A stretch of DNA of 64,000 nt, taken from the NCBI GenBank assembly GCA_029204225.1, contig CM055102.1:47834870-47898869 (forward strand), written 5' to 3'. This DNA is from Diphasiastrum complanatum. Its lineage: Eukaryota > Streptophyta > Lycopodiopsida > Lycopodiales > Lycopodiaceae. The position numbers and the translations under genes were made by a program. This document shows positions 43,706 through 54,737 of the stretch, piece after piece. Numbering within the stretch: position 1 is the stretch's first letter; each line of letters starts with the position of its first letter. The notes under the pieces are model-generated. The model was not told where the DNA came from. It made no database searches and worked only from the letters and a program-made list of their open reading frames with translations.

Positions 43706-43712
43706 TATATAT
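43706..43712 (-). promoter_or_regulatory. TATA box of the minus-strand proline-rich gene
   Basis: The coding strand reads CATCATATATACC about 45 bases upstream of the ATG at 43663. A short pyrimidine-rich 5' leader follows (CTCTGCTGAGTCTCC). The plus-strand paralogue aligns closely here but lacks the TATATA bases. Confidence 0.55.
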
Positions 43713-44579
43713 GATGTCGGTTGCTAACGTCTAAAAAGATATAAATTGCAACAGGAATTTTAGAATGAAAACCTGAACCAATTAGAATCGTCTCGGATAG
43801 TAGTTCATCGTCTTGCCAATCAGACCTCAGACCTCAGAACTGATCTCCACAACAAAGAATCTCGCATTTGCTTCTCTACAGATAGGCTACTTCCCATCTA
43901 TTTGATACCTCTGAAGGCGCAGCAAAGTCTCACAGAGAGCAGGAGCGACAGGGCACGAGATCTTAATCTCCACAAAGAGCTATATAACACATGAGGCTGC
44001 GTGCAAAACATCCAACAATATTTGTTTTTATATATCTTCCGATGGATGTTCATCCAAGCAATGATCAATCCAATGAATTTGTTAACATGAGCTTGCAAGC
44101 TGACATTGAAACTGGAGTACGTTATCACAGAAAGCACGAGCAATATAGATAACTCATTGACTATTGTCTGTAACAAGCAACCATGTACCAAAATAGTTAT
44201 GAATTGGTTCCTTATACTTCTTGGATACGTGACATTATCCATATATGCGGATGACCAGGACCAATAAATTTGGGTTTTATTCCTCGTACATGTAACATAT
44301 ATGTTAGGTTATTATACTTAAATACGATTAGCCGCTAAATATAGAGTCAAATTTATGCTTGAAGATCCTTTAAGAGAAATTCCTCCACATATGAACTCAG
44401 CTATTGAGCTTTTTTCAAGGAATGAGATGTAAGTATATGATGAATATCATCCTCAACGTTGAATGATAGTCCAAGTATACTTGCTCTTGAACATTAGTTG
44501 CAAGCAAGACTCATCTAGTTTCTAGCATGTGACTAAGAGGCTCATAGGTGGAGACTTGCAAGGTACAATGTACTATGGA

Positions 44580-44850
44580 AGTAGCCGGGCACAAGCCATT
44601 TTGCCTGGTAAGGATTTCTGGAATTTTTTGGAAAGCCGAACCGGGCAGAATGGCCTATGCCTGGTCGCCTTTTATTGCGTAATGGATACTTTGACTTCTT
44701 TTTGTCCAATTTGATGCTGCCACGTGGCAGGCATGCGCCTGACGCGCAGGTGGAATGAGCACTAATTTTTTCTTTGAAAAACACAGATGACTAGTCTGCT
44801 TCTTAATCTGTTCAGAAAATGGGCAGAATAGTCACCAAGAATCCATTACG
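44580..44850. mobile_element. insertion of about 270 bp in one arm only
   Basis: The arms align up to GTACTATGG (44579) and again from TTAATGGAACCC (about 44853). The intervening block has no counterpart at 53795-53805. It is locally GC-rich (GCCACGTGGCAGGCATGCGC) and contains two related blocks, CCGGGCACAAGCCATTTTGC and CCGGGCAGAATGGCCTATGC. It may be a small non-autonomous element, or it may have been deleted from the other arm. Confidence 0.45.
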
Positions 44851-45370
44851 GTTAATGGAACCCGCCTGTGATTGCATCTAGAGTTTTTCTACATTAAAGT
44901 AATTACTTAGGTTTGTTTAAGCACATGAAAGGTAATTGCATCTTAAACAAAGAGATGTTGAGCCCATTTAAAAAAGGGGAAAAAAATAAGTCTTGCAAAT
45001 AAACAAGTTAAAATACGCTAACCATCATGTACATAGTGGCAAAGATAAACGGGATCTTACATTCAAGCACCTCCCCTCTTTATTAGAAGCACAAGACTTT
45101 CACATAAGCGATTTGAATTTGGGAGTGTACTACCAACCACAATTGGAATGACATTAGTGGGGCCATCTAAGCATAGTGGAGGCTCCCTAAATCATGAATA
45201 GGTGCTGCTTCTTCCTATCAAGTTCATCACCACCCACCCTTGAATGAGCACAACAACCATGAATATCATATGCAATCGTGGTTGGCTATACACTATTGCT
45301 TTAAATTTGGACAATTTGATTATAATTAGTCTACTTGAACATGGGATAATAGTCCCACCAGTTACAAGGG

Positions 45371-45990
45371 GTGGTAAGTGAACATACATGAGGTACATGT
45401 CATTTATTTATTTTATAGTTACTCTCTTTATATTTCTTCTAACGATAATCTGCATTAAATGTGTGTGCTTGTTTGTTAATATTGTAGGCAAGTGATTGGC
45501 TTCAAAGTTGGAGATCCAATTAAGATCTAGGGTGACTCCCTCTGGGCATAAAGAGGTTATCAATATTTCATGAACTCCCATATTGGGGGGAATTGTCGAT
45601 AAACGATCTTTTGGACCCGATGCACATGAGTCAAGAATGTCGGGAGCACAATTTGGGAGCACTGACCGGGTCGCACCAGATGACTTAAAAATAGTGGAAA
45701 AGATGGCTGATTTATGGCCACAAATGGTGGGGACTTCAATTGTCCTCCCAAAGGCCCCATGGATCTTCTCAAGGAGAGAAGAGACGATTGTAAAGTAGGC
45801 AATAGCCTCGTTTCGAACTCTGACTAGACACATGCAATGCCTAAAGGGTGCCTTCACAAGGGACAACAAGCTAAGTGGACTAAAGTCTCATGACTGACAT
45901 ACATTTTTATAGGTTGGCATGGCATGTTTTTTGACGTTGCTTTCACCTCAACATTGTGGATTAGATTTTATAGCATGTCTTGTAATTTCA
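45371..45990. other. spacer stretch without recognised genes
   Basis: Short frames only (45408-45869 minus, 45583-45798 plus); no motif. It borders the copia LTR. Confidence 0.4.
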
Positions 45991-46448
45991 TGATGATCTC
46001 ATTGCGCATATATGTATCTTAATGACCAAATTGTGTTTGTGCATGCAGTTTGTGCTTCCCAGTGTGTTGAGAGGGTTTTTGACAGAGGAGTTAAGGAGTG
46101 CAATCTACAGATTCCTTATCCATTTCTCTTTTTGTCATCTAGTAGAGAGGTAGAGGCAATGTGGCATCTAGATTGTTCTCTCTCTCCACGACTTCTAGAA
46201 TGCCTCTTGTATTATAAATAAGGTGGCTTTGTACCTCAAGAATACAATTATTCAAGTAAAGCTTCCATTTGATCTATTTGAGGTGTAATGATAGTTAGAT
46301 TGTGATGAATGCTCTTGCCTTGTTGCTAACTAGCTTGCCAATGTTTTCCATCACATTGTATTTGGAATAGAAGCTAGTGTAGTGTGCAATCAATCATTCT
46401 CTTGATCCTTTGTACTTGCAGCTGGTTCACACACGTGAAAAGTTCTCA
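45991..46448 (+). repeat. 5' LTR of the 46-51 kb copia (left edge uncertain)
   Basis: The LTR ends CACACACGTGAAAAGTTCTCA at 46448, directly abutting the PBS. TATAAATA lies at 46213-46220. The left end could not be set because no second LTR copy was found in the window. Confidence 0.5.
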
Positions 46449-46460
46449 TGGTATCAGAGC
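46449..46460 (+). other. PBS of the 46-51 kb copia
   Basis: TGGTATCAGAGC, the iMet tRNA primer site, directly after the CA end of the LTR. Confidence 0.9.
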
Positions 46461-47201
46461 TTGATAGCAGAATACACATCCAATCATTGCTTTGTCAAAT
46501 GGAATGACTTCTCATCATTGTTGGTGACATTTTGCCTCTTACTAGCACTCGATTTTAAGCTAATTAGATCCACTCTCTTCATCACTCATTGATGTATAAT
46601 TTTTCTCTGATTTTAGAGCTGTACGGCCTATTGTAGCAGCACGTTTGAGGCCTTCAATCAAGATAGAGTGGTGGCTATGTTACTTTTCATCTTTTCCATC
46701 CATGTTGCATATGAATGGAAAGCTAATCAAGTGTAAATTGTGGTGCAAGTGACCTCAAGAGGAATGGTGGACCCTAAGGAGAGTCATTGGCATTCAAAGT
46801 GAGGCATATTGAAAGATAAAACAAGTGTTTTACATGTTTGAAGGCTTTTAAGGATCCTATTTTGTAGGGATCAAAATAGCAAGATTTTACTATTTTTCAA
46901 TTTTTTCCAATCTATGAAGCATTGTTTGGATCTATGATCCTATGTATGGATGAAACTTATTAAGTGATAAATCTGAATTTTTCAAGCTATTTCACATGTG
47001 TGAACTCAGATTTACTTCATCCACTTTTGCTTTGGAAAATAGAGAGCATTTTTTTACTTCCATCTAAAAATTGTCATTTTTGGCCATTTTTGAGTTCATA
47101 ATCAATTGTTATTTGATTCCATTGTGATCTTTAGTCTACATTTGATTAGATTGAACCTTTGAAAACATTCTCTTATGTAATCCAAAACCAATTTTCTAGA
47201 T

Positions 47202-48242
47202 ATGACTTCAATGGGATCTTATCTATTAGAACAAACTGAAAGACTCACTTCTACAAATTATGGTACATGGAAAGTTAGAATAGAATCCATCCTTGTACTT
47301 CAAGATCTAATAGATATAGTGAATGGGAATGAGGAGGAGCCTACTAATCCTCAAGAAATTCCCAAATTCAAGAAAAGAGCACATGTTGCTCTTCATGTTT
47401 TGAAGCTAAATGTCTCTAATGAAGTTCTAAGAGAGATTAGCTCTTGTGTTAATGCCCAAGATGCATGGAGTACTCTTCAATCCATTTATGAGTCTAGGAA
47501 CACTTCAAGAGTCCTTACTCTCAGAAATATGATTTTTTAAAGTTTTCAAATAAAGGATGAAAGTGCTTCATCCTATGTTTCTAGAGTCAAGGATCTCCAT
47601 AAAGATCTTTTTTACATAGATGATTCTATCAAATCCAAAGAAATTGTTCAAGTTATTTTGAATGGCCTAAGTGAGGATTTTCATACCATTGTTCAATCAT
47701 ATGCAATCAAAGAGGATTTTCCTTCTTTAGCAGCCTTACAAGGAGTCTTGATATCCGAGGAGTATAGGCATCAAACTCGAGTGGCAAGATTTGAGGATGG
47801 AGGAAGTGATCAAGCACTATTCACCAAGTCCAAGGGGAAGAGCAAATACAAGAAGAATGGCAAGAGTTCCAAGGACAACACAAAAGCAATGGAGAAGACA
47901 TCCAAGGAGGAACCAAGTTCATCCAATGTAAAGAAGAACAAGTACAAGGTTACTTGTTTCTCATGTGGCAAAAAGGGGCATTTTGCCTCTCAATGCTACA
48001 AAAGGAAAAATCAAGCCAACATCACTTGTGAAGATGAATCTCCTTGTGACAAAGAAGATTCACTTATGATGTCTAACTTTTCATCCTCCTCTTTCAAGCA
48101 TTATAATGTATGGTGGCTAGGTAGTGGTGCTTCATCCCACATGAGTAGTGATAAAAACTCCTTTTGTAATCTTGTAACATACAAAGGAACTAGAAGTTGT
48201 ATCTATACCGCAAATGATGAGGAATGTATGATAGAGGCATAG
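47202..48242 (+). pseudogene. copia Gag and mutated protease active site
   Basis: Starts MTSMGSYLLEQTERLTSTNY (47202), the same gag type as the 7.7-14.1 kb element. A TAA at 47538-47540 interrupts after LTLRNMIF. The same frame resumes (ESASSYVSRVKDL, VILNGLSEDFHTIVQSYA) and has a Lys-rich region and a CCHC knuckle CFSCGKKGHFASQC. The protease motif reads WWLGSGASSHM: the catalytic Asp of D-S-G-A is Gly. A frame change follows near 48235. Confidence 0.9.
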
Positions 48243-49265
48243 GAAGCGTATCTTTAGATAAGGTTGATCTTAATGATGTGCTCTATGTTCCTAGTTTGAC
48301 TAAAAATCTAATAAGTGTAGGCCAACTCAATGATGGTGGTCTACAAGTAGATTTTAGAGATGGTACTTGCTTGATTAGAAAAGATGATGATATAGTAGCA
48401 TCATGTTCTCGTTTTGGAAGGTTATTCAAGCTTGATGGAAATGGAAATGCTAATCTTTGCTTGGATATTGTGCTACAAGGAAAGCTATCAAGTGAAGATC
48501 TATGGCATAGGAGGTTGGGCCATCCCAACTCCAAGGCCATGCTATCTATGTGCAAGTTGGAGCTAGTTCATGGTTTGCCGAAGTCCATAATCAAGGAGCC
48601 AAGTCCTTGTGATGCATGTGCATTGGCCAAATCACATGCAAGGCCACAACAAAGATCAACAATCAAGTCCAAAGCACCTTTGGAACTCATCCATAGTGAC
48701 ATCCATTTCTCATCCACCGAGAGCAAGGGTGGAGCAACATGTTTTATAGCATTACTTGATGATTACTCCCGTTTTTGTTGGGTTTACCTCTTATATTCTA
48801 AAGCACTTGCATATGAAACTTTTGTGAAGTTCAAAGATTTTGTTGAGAGTCAACCTATATTGTAAAATTCAAGCTTTGAGAAGTGATAATGGAGGTGAAT
48901 ACATCTCCACAAAGTTCATAAACTTTTGTAATGATTTTGGCATTAGGATAGATTTCACTTGTGCCTACTCTCCTCAATCTAATGGAGTGGCCAAGAGAAA
49001 AAATAGAACTCTATGTGAATGTGCAAAGGCACTTAGACTAGAAGCTTCTCTTTCTAAAGATTTTTGGGGAGAAGCAATAGGATATGCTAACTATCTTTGC
49101 AATTTATTGCCAAATCATGCTATAGAAGATATTTCACCTTATGAAAAGTTGTATGGAAGGAAACCCAAGGTTAATCATCTTAGAACATTTGGATGTGTTT
49201 GCTTTGTACATGTACCTCTTGAAACAAAAAAAAAAATGATGCTAATGCTCTTAAAGGCATTATGA
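48224..49265 (+). pseudogene. copia protease body, pre-integrase and integrase
   Basis: Frame 48224-48865: DVLYVPSLTKNLISVGQL, the zinc finger DLWHRRLGHPN then CDACALAK, and the first core Asp in LIHSDIHFSSTES. A frame break near 48860. Frame 48840-49265: LRSDNGGEYISTKF with the second Asp, then YSPQSNGVAKRKNRTLCECA, where the third catalytic residue is Lys rather than Glu. Integrase is therefore catalytically dead on two counts (frame and residue). Confidence 0.9.
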
Positions 49266-51060
49266 TAGGCTACTCAAGTAAAGCCTATAGGATCTTTGTT
49301 CCATCTACTAATCAAACTATGATAAGTAGAGATGTGATCTTCCATGAAGATCGAATGTACATGAAGGACAATGTGCAGGAGTCCCTAGGGCTTATTCATC
49401 AAGTAGGAGTCTCTTCATCAAGTATTGATAACGATGAAGATTTGTTGGGGCCGAGATCACAAGAGAATCCAAGTCTACCAATGACTCCAAGAAGATCAAC
49501 CCAAGAGAGATCCGAGCCTAGAAGACTCACTTACTTGGAAAAAGGCAAAAAAGTGGAGGATTCAAGCTCTCTACATGCGTTTCACACCTCCATTGAAGAA
49601 CCATCAACCGTGGAGGAAGCTCTTCAATCAAAGGATTGGATCAAAGCTGTGGAGGCCGAGTATGAAGCTTTGATGCAAAATGAGACTTGGAAACTTGTAG
49701 ATCCACCTAATGACAAGCGTGTCATTGAATGCAAGTGGGTCTATAGAATCAAGCTCAATAATGATGGATCAATCAACAAGTTCAATGCAAGGCTTTGTGC
49801 TAAAGGCTATGCCCAAATCAAAGGCATAGATTATGAAGAAACCTTTGCTCCCATAGCAAAGATGGTAACCATTAGAATCCTCATTGCTATTTGTTGCGTT
49901 TATGATTAGAAAATGCTTCAATTTGATGTTTCCAATGCTTTCTTAAATGGTTAATTAGAAGAAGAAATTTATATGCATCAACCTCTAGGTTTTGTTGTGC
50001 ATGGCAAAGGATCAAAAGTATGCTTACTTTTGAAAAGTCTTTATGGCTTGAAACAAGCCCCAAGGGCTTGGTATGAGAGGTTGAACACTTATCTTCTTTC
50101 TATTGGTTTTAAGATTAGGTCATATGATCCATCATTATATCTTAAACATGTTGGTAATGATGTAATCATGTTGCTTATTTATGTTGATGACATTCTATTA
50201 TGTGGAAGCAACATGGATCTACTTATTGATACCAAGATCTCCTTAGGAAAGGAATTCAAAATGCAAGATCTTGGATTTTTACATCATGTACTTGGATGAG
50301 AGATTAAGATATCTAATGACTTCGCTTTCATTTCTCAAGAAAGTTATGTAAGATCTATGCTTAAGGAGTTCAAAATGCAAGATCGTAAAAGCATAGATAC
50401 TCCTATGGAGTCTAATGTTAAAGACACTAAAACTTGTGATGAAGCATCCTTTGAGGACATCATACTTTTCAGAAGTCTAATAGGATCTTAGGGCTAATCT
50501 TAGTTTTAGTGCTCATAAGCTTAGTCAAAGCATGCAAAATCCAAAGATCCATGATTGGAAAAAGGGAAAGAGGATCTTGAAATATGTTGCATCTACTCAA
50601 GACTATGGACTTTGCTTTAAAAGACATTTAAGCCTTGTTGCCTTTTTAGATTCGGATTTTGCAGGTGATAAGGTGGATAGAAAGTCCACAAGTGCTTACA
50701 CAATATTTTTTGGGAGGTAATCTTGTCTCTTGGCAATCTAAGAAGCAAGACACCATCTCCTTATCCTCATGTGAAGCTGAGTACAAGGCTTTGACTACTA
50801 CAACAAAGGAAGTCATTTGGATCAAAAGGCTACTAGTGGAGCTCGAGATCATTCAAGAAGAGGAATTACCTTGCATCAAATGTGATAGCATCTCGCCCAA
50901 TATCTTGCAAGTAATCCAATCTTCCATGCAAGAAGTAAACACATAGAGGTAGCACACCACTATGTAAGAGAAAAAGTTATGAATGGTGAGATTCTCCATG
51001 AACATGTATCAACTTCAAATTGTTATGCAGATTTACTCACCAAGCCACTAGCCAACAAGG
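49262..51060 (+). pseudogene. copia reverse transcriptase-RNase H
   Basis: Frame 49262-49909 carries the linker and ECKWVYRIKLN; a TAG ends it. DVSNAFLNG is followed by another stop. Frame 49973-50299 has LYGLKQAPRAWYERL and the catalytic YVDD. Stops and a small deletion near 50490 follow. RNase H then appears in pieces: [17 protein letters not shown] (50650), [11 protein letters not shown] (50770), HHYVREKVMN-type text (50960) and ADLLTKPLANKG (51030). No polypurine tract or 3' LTR was found, so the element is 3'-truncated. Confidence 0.88.
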
Positions 51061-52600
51061 GCTTTGAAAGACATAGATCAAATCACTTCTCAACAAGGAT
51101 AGTCCTTCTACTTTGCCTATCCTTCCATCTTGTAATTGATGTCTTCAATTTATGATGTCGACTCTTCATTCTACAAGTCCTCACTTCATGTGTTTATATC
51201 TCATTACACCCTTTACTAGGCTCCCCTCTATACAAACCCTCTATTATTGCTACTATCATCTATAGCCCCTCAACTCTTTAGTATCTCAACTACATATTTT
51301 GTTGCCCGAATTATTTTTTGCCTTCTTCATGCATCTCAATGCATGCCCTCACTGAGGCCGTTGTTAAAAATAGCTTTTGAACCTTTGCAAAAGCATTGTA
51401 CTAAACTAGAACAAAACTTCCTTGATCCACTGCTCTTTACATTCTTGATGATGAAGCTTGGTTTCCGATGACAAACACCTTCTCTCACAAATGCCTTGCA
51501 ATAATTAGAATCCTTAAATTTGTCTCTTTTGTTTGCCATATCCCCTTCCATATGTAGTCTAAACTATTGTAGCAAGTTTTCATAGTTGGTCACCATAATT
51601 ACTTCCCTCCTCTTCTTCATTATTGCTAGAAATTCATTATATGTTGGAACTTCACACATTGCCCTAGCAAATTGTAATCATGTCAGTCTTACCTCTCTTT
51701 GCTACATAAGGCTATTTTACTCACTTGCCTCTTGAATCTCCTATTATGTTTTCGTTTCAACAAACTGCATTTTGAAGGTCTTTTCACCGACAATTCTTCC
51801 TTTGTCTATGTCATATAATGTCTACCAATGAAGTGTCTATAGTCTTAGCAATATTCTCAAAGCTTCAACCTATGTCTCAGAGAATGTGGGTTTGACTTCA
51901 TCCAATTTTTAGCCTGGCATGTTCTTAACTCTCATTACTCACTTGTGTCAAGCTTAACTTTAGCTTGCAATGGTAGAAAATGGTGTCACATTTTCATTGC
52001 TTCATGGTATGCTACATCCTTCAACTTGTGTTCTATCAATAGTGAAAAGAAAGAAAGAAACCATTTGCATTCATATGTATGGATGCCCAATCCTCATGGT
52101 TTCTAATTTCTAGCATTCAATTTGTCATTTCTCAAGCAACACATTCCCACTATTGGCTGCTTTCCATCTAGCCATTCAACGAGCTTTTAGCCTTAACAAG
52201 TCTATAATCATAATTTGTAGGTTCAACAAATGTAAATGTTCATCAAAGATAATTTCTTTAGAAAAGGTGACCTTTTTAAAGCCTTTCAATTCTCTCAAAT
52301 GTCTTTCAACTAATTTCAACTCTATGCATGTATGTAGCAATGCATTTATAGTAGTAGCTTTCATGTCTTTTATTTTCATAAATTGAGGACTTAATATGCA
52401 TGTGGAGTAGCATGACCCATCTAAGAGCCTTCATCTTCACGGTAGCCTCCATCTTGTCATTCAATATAGACTTTATTGACAACTTTCACTTACTCTTCAA
52501 CACATAATCTCGTTGTGCAATGCAAGTCAACTAAATAGTTTAGTATATTTTTTGAGATGTGAAATCTTGTGAGTAGGACTTTTCTATAAGATATTTGGAC
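51061..52600. other. stretch without recognised genes
   Basis: Expected position of the missing 3' LTR, but no match to 45991-46448 was seen. Short frames at 51247-51471 and 52153-52386 have no motif. Confidence 0.4.
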
Positions 52601-52601
52601 C

Positions 52602-52679
<78 letters not shown>
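52601..52679. repeat. (CT)n microsatellite
   Basis: About 79 bases of uninterrupted CT, directly adjoining the CA/AT/TG hairpin. Confidence 0.95.
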
Positions 52680-52694
<15 letters not shown>

Positions 52695-52761
52695 ACATAC
52701 ATACTTATACATATATATGTATGTATATATATGTATAAGTATGTATGTTGTGTGTGTGTGT
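52680..52761. repeat. perfect inverted repeat, 38-bp arms, 6-base loop
   Basis: Left arm 52680-52717, loop TGTATG 52718-52723, right arm 52724-52761. The arms run from a CA repeat through AACATACATACTTATACAT to an AT core and back to a GT repeat. Every base pairs. The GT run continues past 52761 into GCACGCATGCACGCG. Confidence 0.95.
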
Positions 52762-54737
52762 GTGTGTGTGCACGCATGCACGCGTGTGTATAAGTAGTAT
52801 CTAATCTCATATGCCACCTAGTCATCATTTATCATTTGCCAAGAACATTAATCTATGTTTATTCTTTAAACCACTTGTAACAAATAGACACAATTTACAC
52901 ATAGGTGTACAATGTTAGGTTGAAGTATGTCAATGAGCAACAAGTGTTCTTTGAGCCTAAATAAGCATGGCATGTTTCTCTTATTCAGCTCATCCCATTC
53001 CATTTGTTTCCTCCTCTAAATTTGGTTTCATATAGGAGAGTGCTACAAAAGTACTCTCCTCAATTTGATCAAGCCAACCGATTATGAGTGGCCTCCCAAC
53101 CTTCCACACAAGATGTGAGTTATCTTGAGGTAGCATCCTGTGCGGCATGAATGCATTTCAACAAAGGATTAGCTCACTTGTTGATGGAGGTCCCTTGACA
53201 TGTTCTTGTAAGTGATGGAATTGTAATCCCACGTCCAAGGAGCTTGATCATGACATGATCCATATTTCGAGCGAGAATCTATTACCAATAGCAATCATGG
53301 TTGTTGTGCTCAAGCAAGGGTGGTGGGGAACTTGGTGGGTGAAAGCGTGAACATCTCTTCATGATCCACCAAGACTTCACAACCCTTGGATTCGATGGCC
53401 CTGCAATTGCCTACTAACCAATCGTGGCTAGTAATATGATATCCGGCCAAATTCAAATATCCTATGCGAAGCATCAAGTGCTAATGAAGCCATGTACTGC
53501 TCCTATTAATGGGGGAAGGTCCTTGGATAGAAAGTCCATTTTTAGCTTTGCCAAGATATTCATAAGTTATTGTGATGATTCTCAAGAGTTTACATATATT
53601 TATTTAGTGAGTTTGAGGTGGAAACGATTTTGTTAATCTTTTTCATAATACAAGAAGCTTTTTTCCATCTTAGAACCTCATGAAAATCACCTTGTTTGAA
53701 AGTCACTTATTTGGTGTCATGTGCCTAAACCAGCCCATTAGCTCTAAGGTACATTGTCTTTTGGAAAAACTCTAGATGCAATCACAAGTGGGATCCATGA
53801 ACCATTGTACAATGCAAGTCACTACCTATCAACCTCTTAGTAACACAAGAAATTAAAGGAGTTTTAGTACTCTTTATATTCCTTGTTTGAATTTTTTTCA
53901 AAAGCTACCTATATTTGGACGACAACACTTCATTGAGGATGATGTGTATAAAAATAATGTCATTCCCCACCCTAATACAAAAGGTAGTGTGGGATGGGTG
54001 AGTGTATAGTTGGAGGAAGCTCCTCCAAATGAACTTCAGTCTTCAAGCCTAGCTGTTTTCTCCATAATTTGCAGCTAATCTTCATATAAGTATGATGATG
54101 ATTGATCACTAATTCAGTGTATCATTGCTCCTGTTCATCCTTATCTAAGTATAATGGCATGTTCATTTAAGAACTAGTTCATTACATGGTTGCTTGTAAG
54201 AAACCGCATAGTCAATTGCTATCTTTGCACGTGCTTTCTGTGATAGCGTACTCCAATTTCAATGTCCCATGAAGTCTTTGAGTTTTGATCATTTTGCAGC
54301 TATGAACGTCAGTTTCCGAGATACTTCTGTCTTGCAAGTTGTGAATTTAAGATTGCTTGTATAGATTTCCATCTGAAGGTATTTAAGAACAAATATTTCT
54401 TGTTTCGCAGGTAGCCGAATGTGCTATGAATTGTAGAGATTTTAAATCTCGTGTCCTGTTGCTCCTGCTCTTACTGCCCGATTAATAGAGGCATCAAACA
54501 TTCTGCAAGTAGCCTATTGATAGTGGAGCAAATAAAATTCTTTGTTGTGAATTTCAATTCTGAGATCTGATTGGATAAACAATGACAATAGCATACAAAA
54601 CAGTTTTGATTGCTTGGCCAGAGCATTGCTTCAGAATTTCATGCTAAAGTTTCTGTTGCATTTGATAAATTTCTAGGTAGCTGATCAGACATCAAACTGT
54701 TGCTCTGGCTCTGCGTCATAAATCTGCGGCTTTTTAT

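Larger units (their letters stand above)
42371..45370 (-). repeat. inverted duplication, left arm
   Basis: Homologous in inverted orientation to about 53210-56265. It carries the proline-rich gene, its 3' flank (to about 42371) and its upstream region. Anchors include GTTGTTGTGCTC (45240 versus 53298), GATTGCATCTAGAGTTTTT (44873 versus 53768) and ATTGAGGATGATRT (44450 versus 53932), plus GTGCTTTCTGTGATA (about 44125 versus 54230). An extra block of about 270 bp at about 44580-44850 is absent from the other arm. Arm edges are approximate. Confidence 0.8.

Noticed and set aside
51061-52600. 3' LTR of the 46-51 kb copia
   Set aside because: No block resembling the TATAAATA region or the CACACACGTGAAAAGTTCTCA end of the 5' LTR was found.
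52680-52761. microRNA precursor at the perfect hairpin
   Set aside because: The arms are mostly simple repeats and pair perfectly with a 6-base loop, unlike a plant miRNA precursor.
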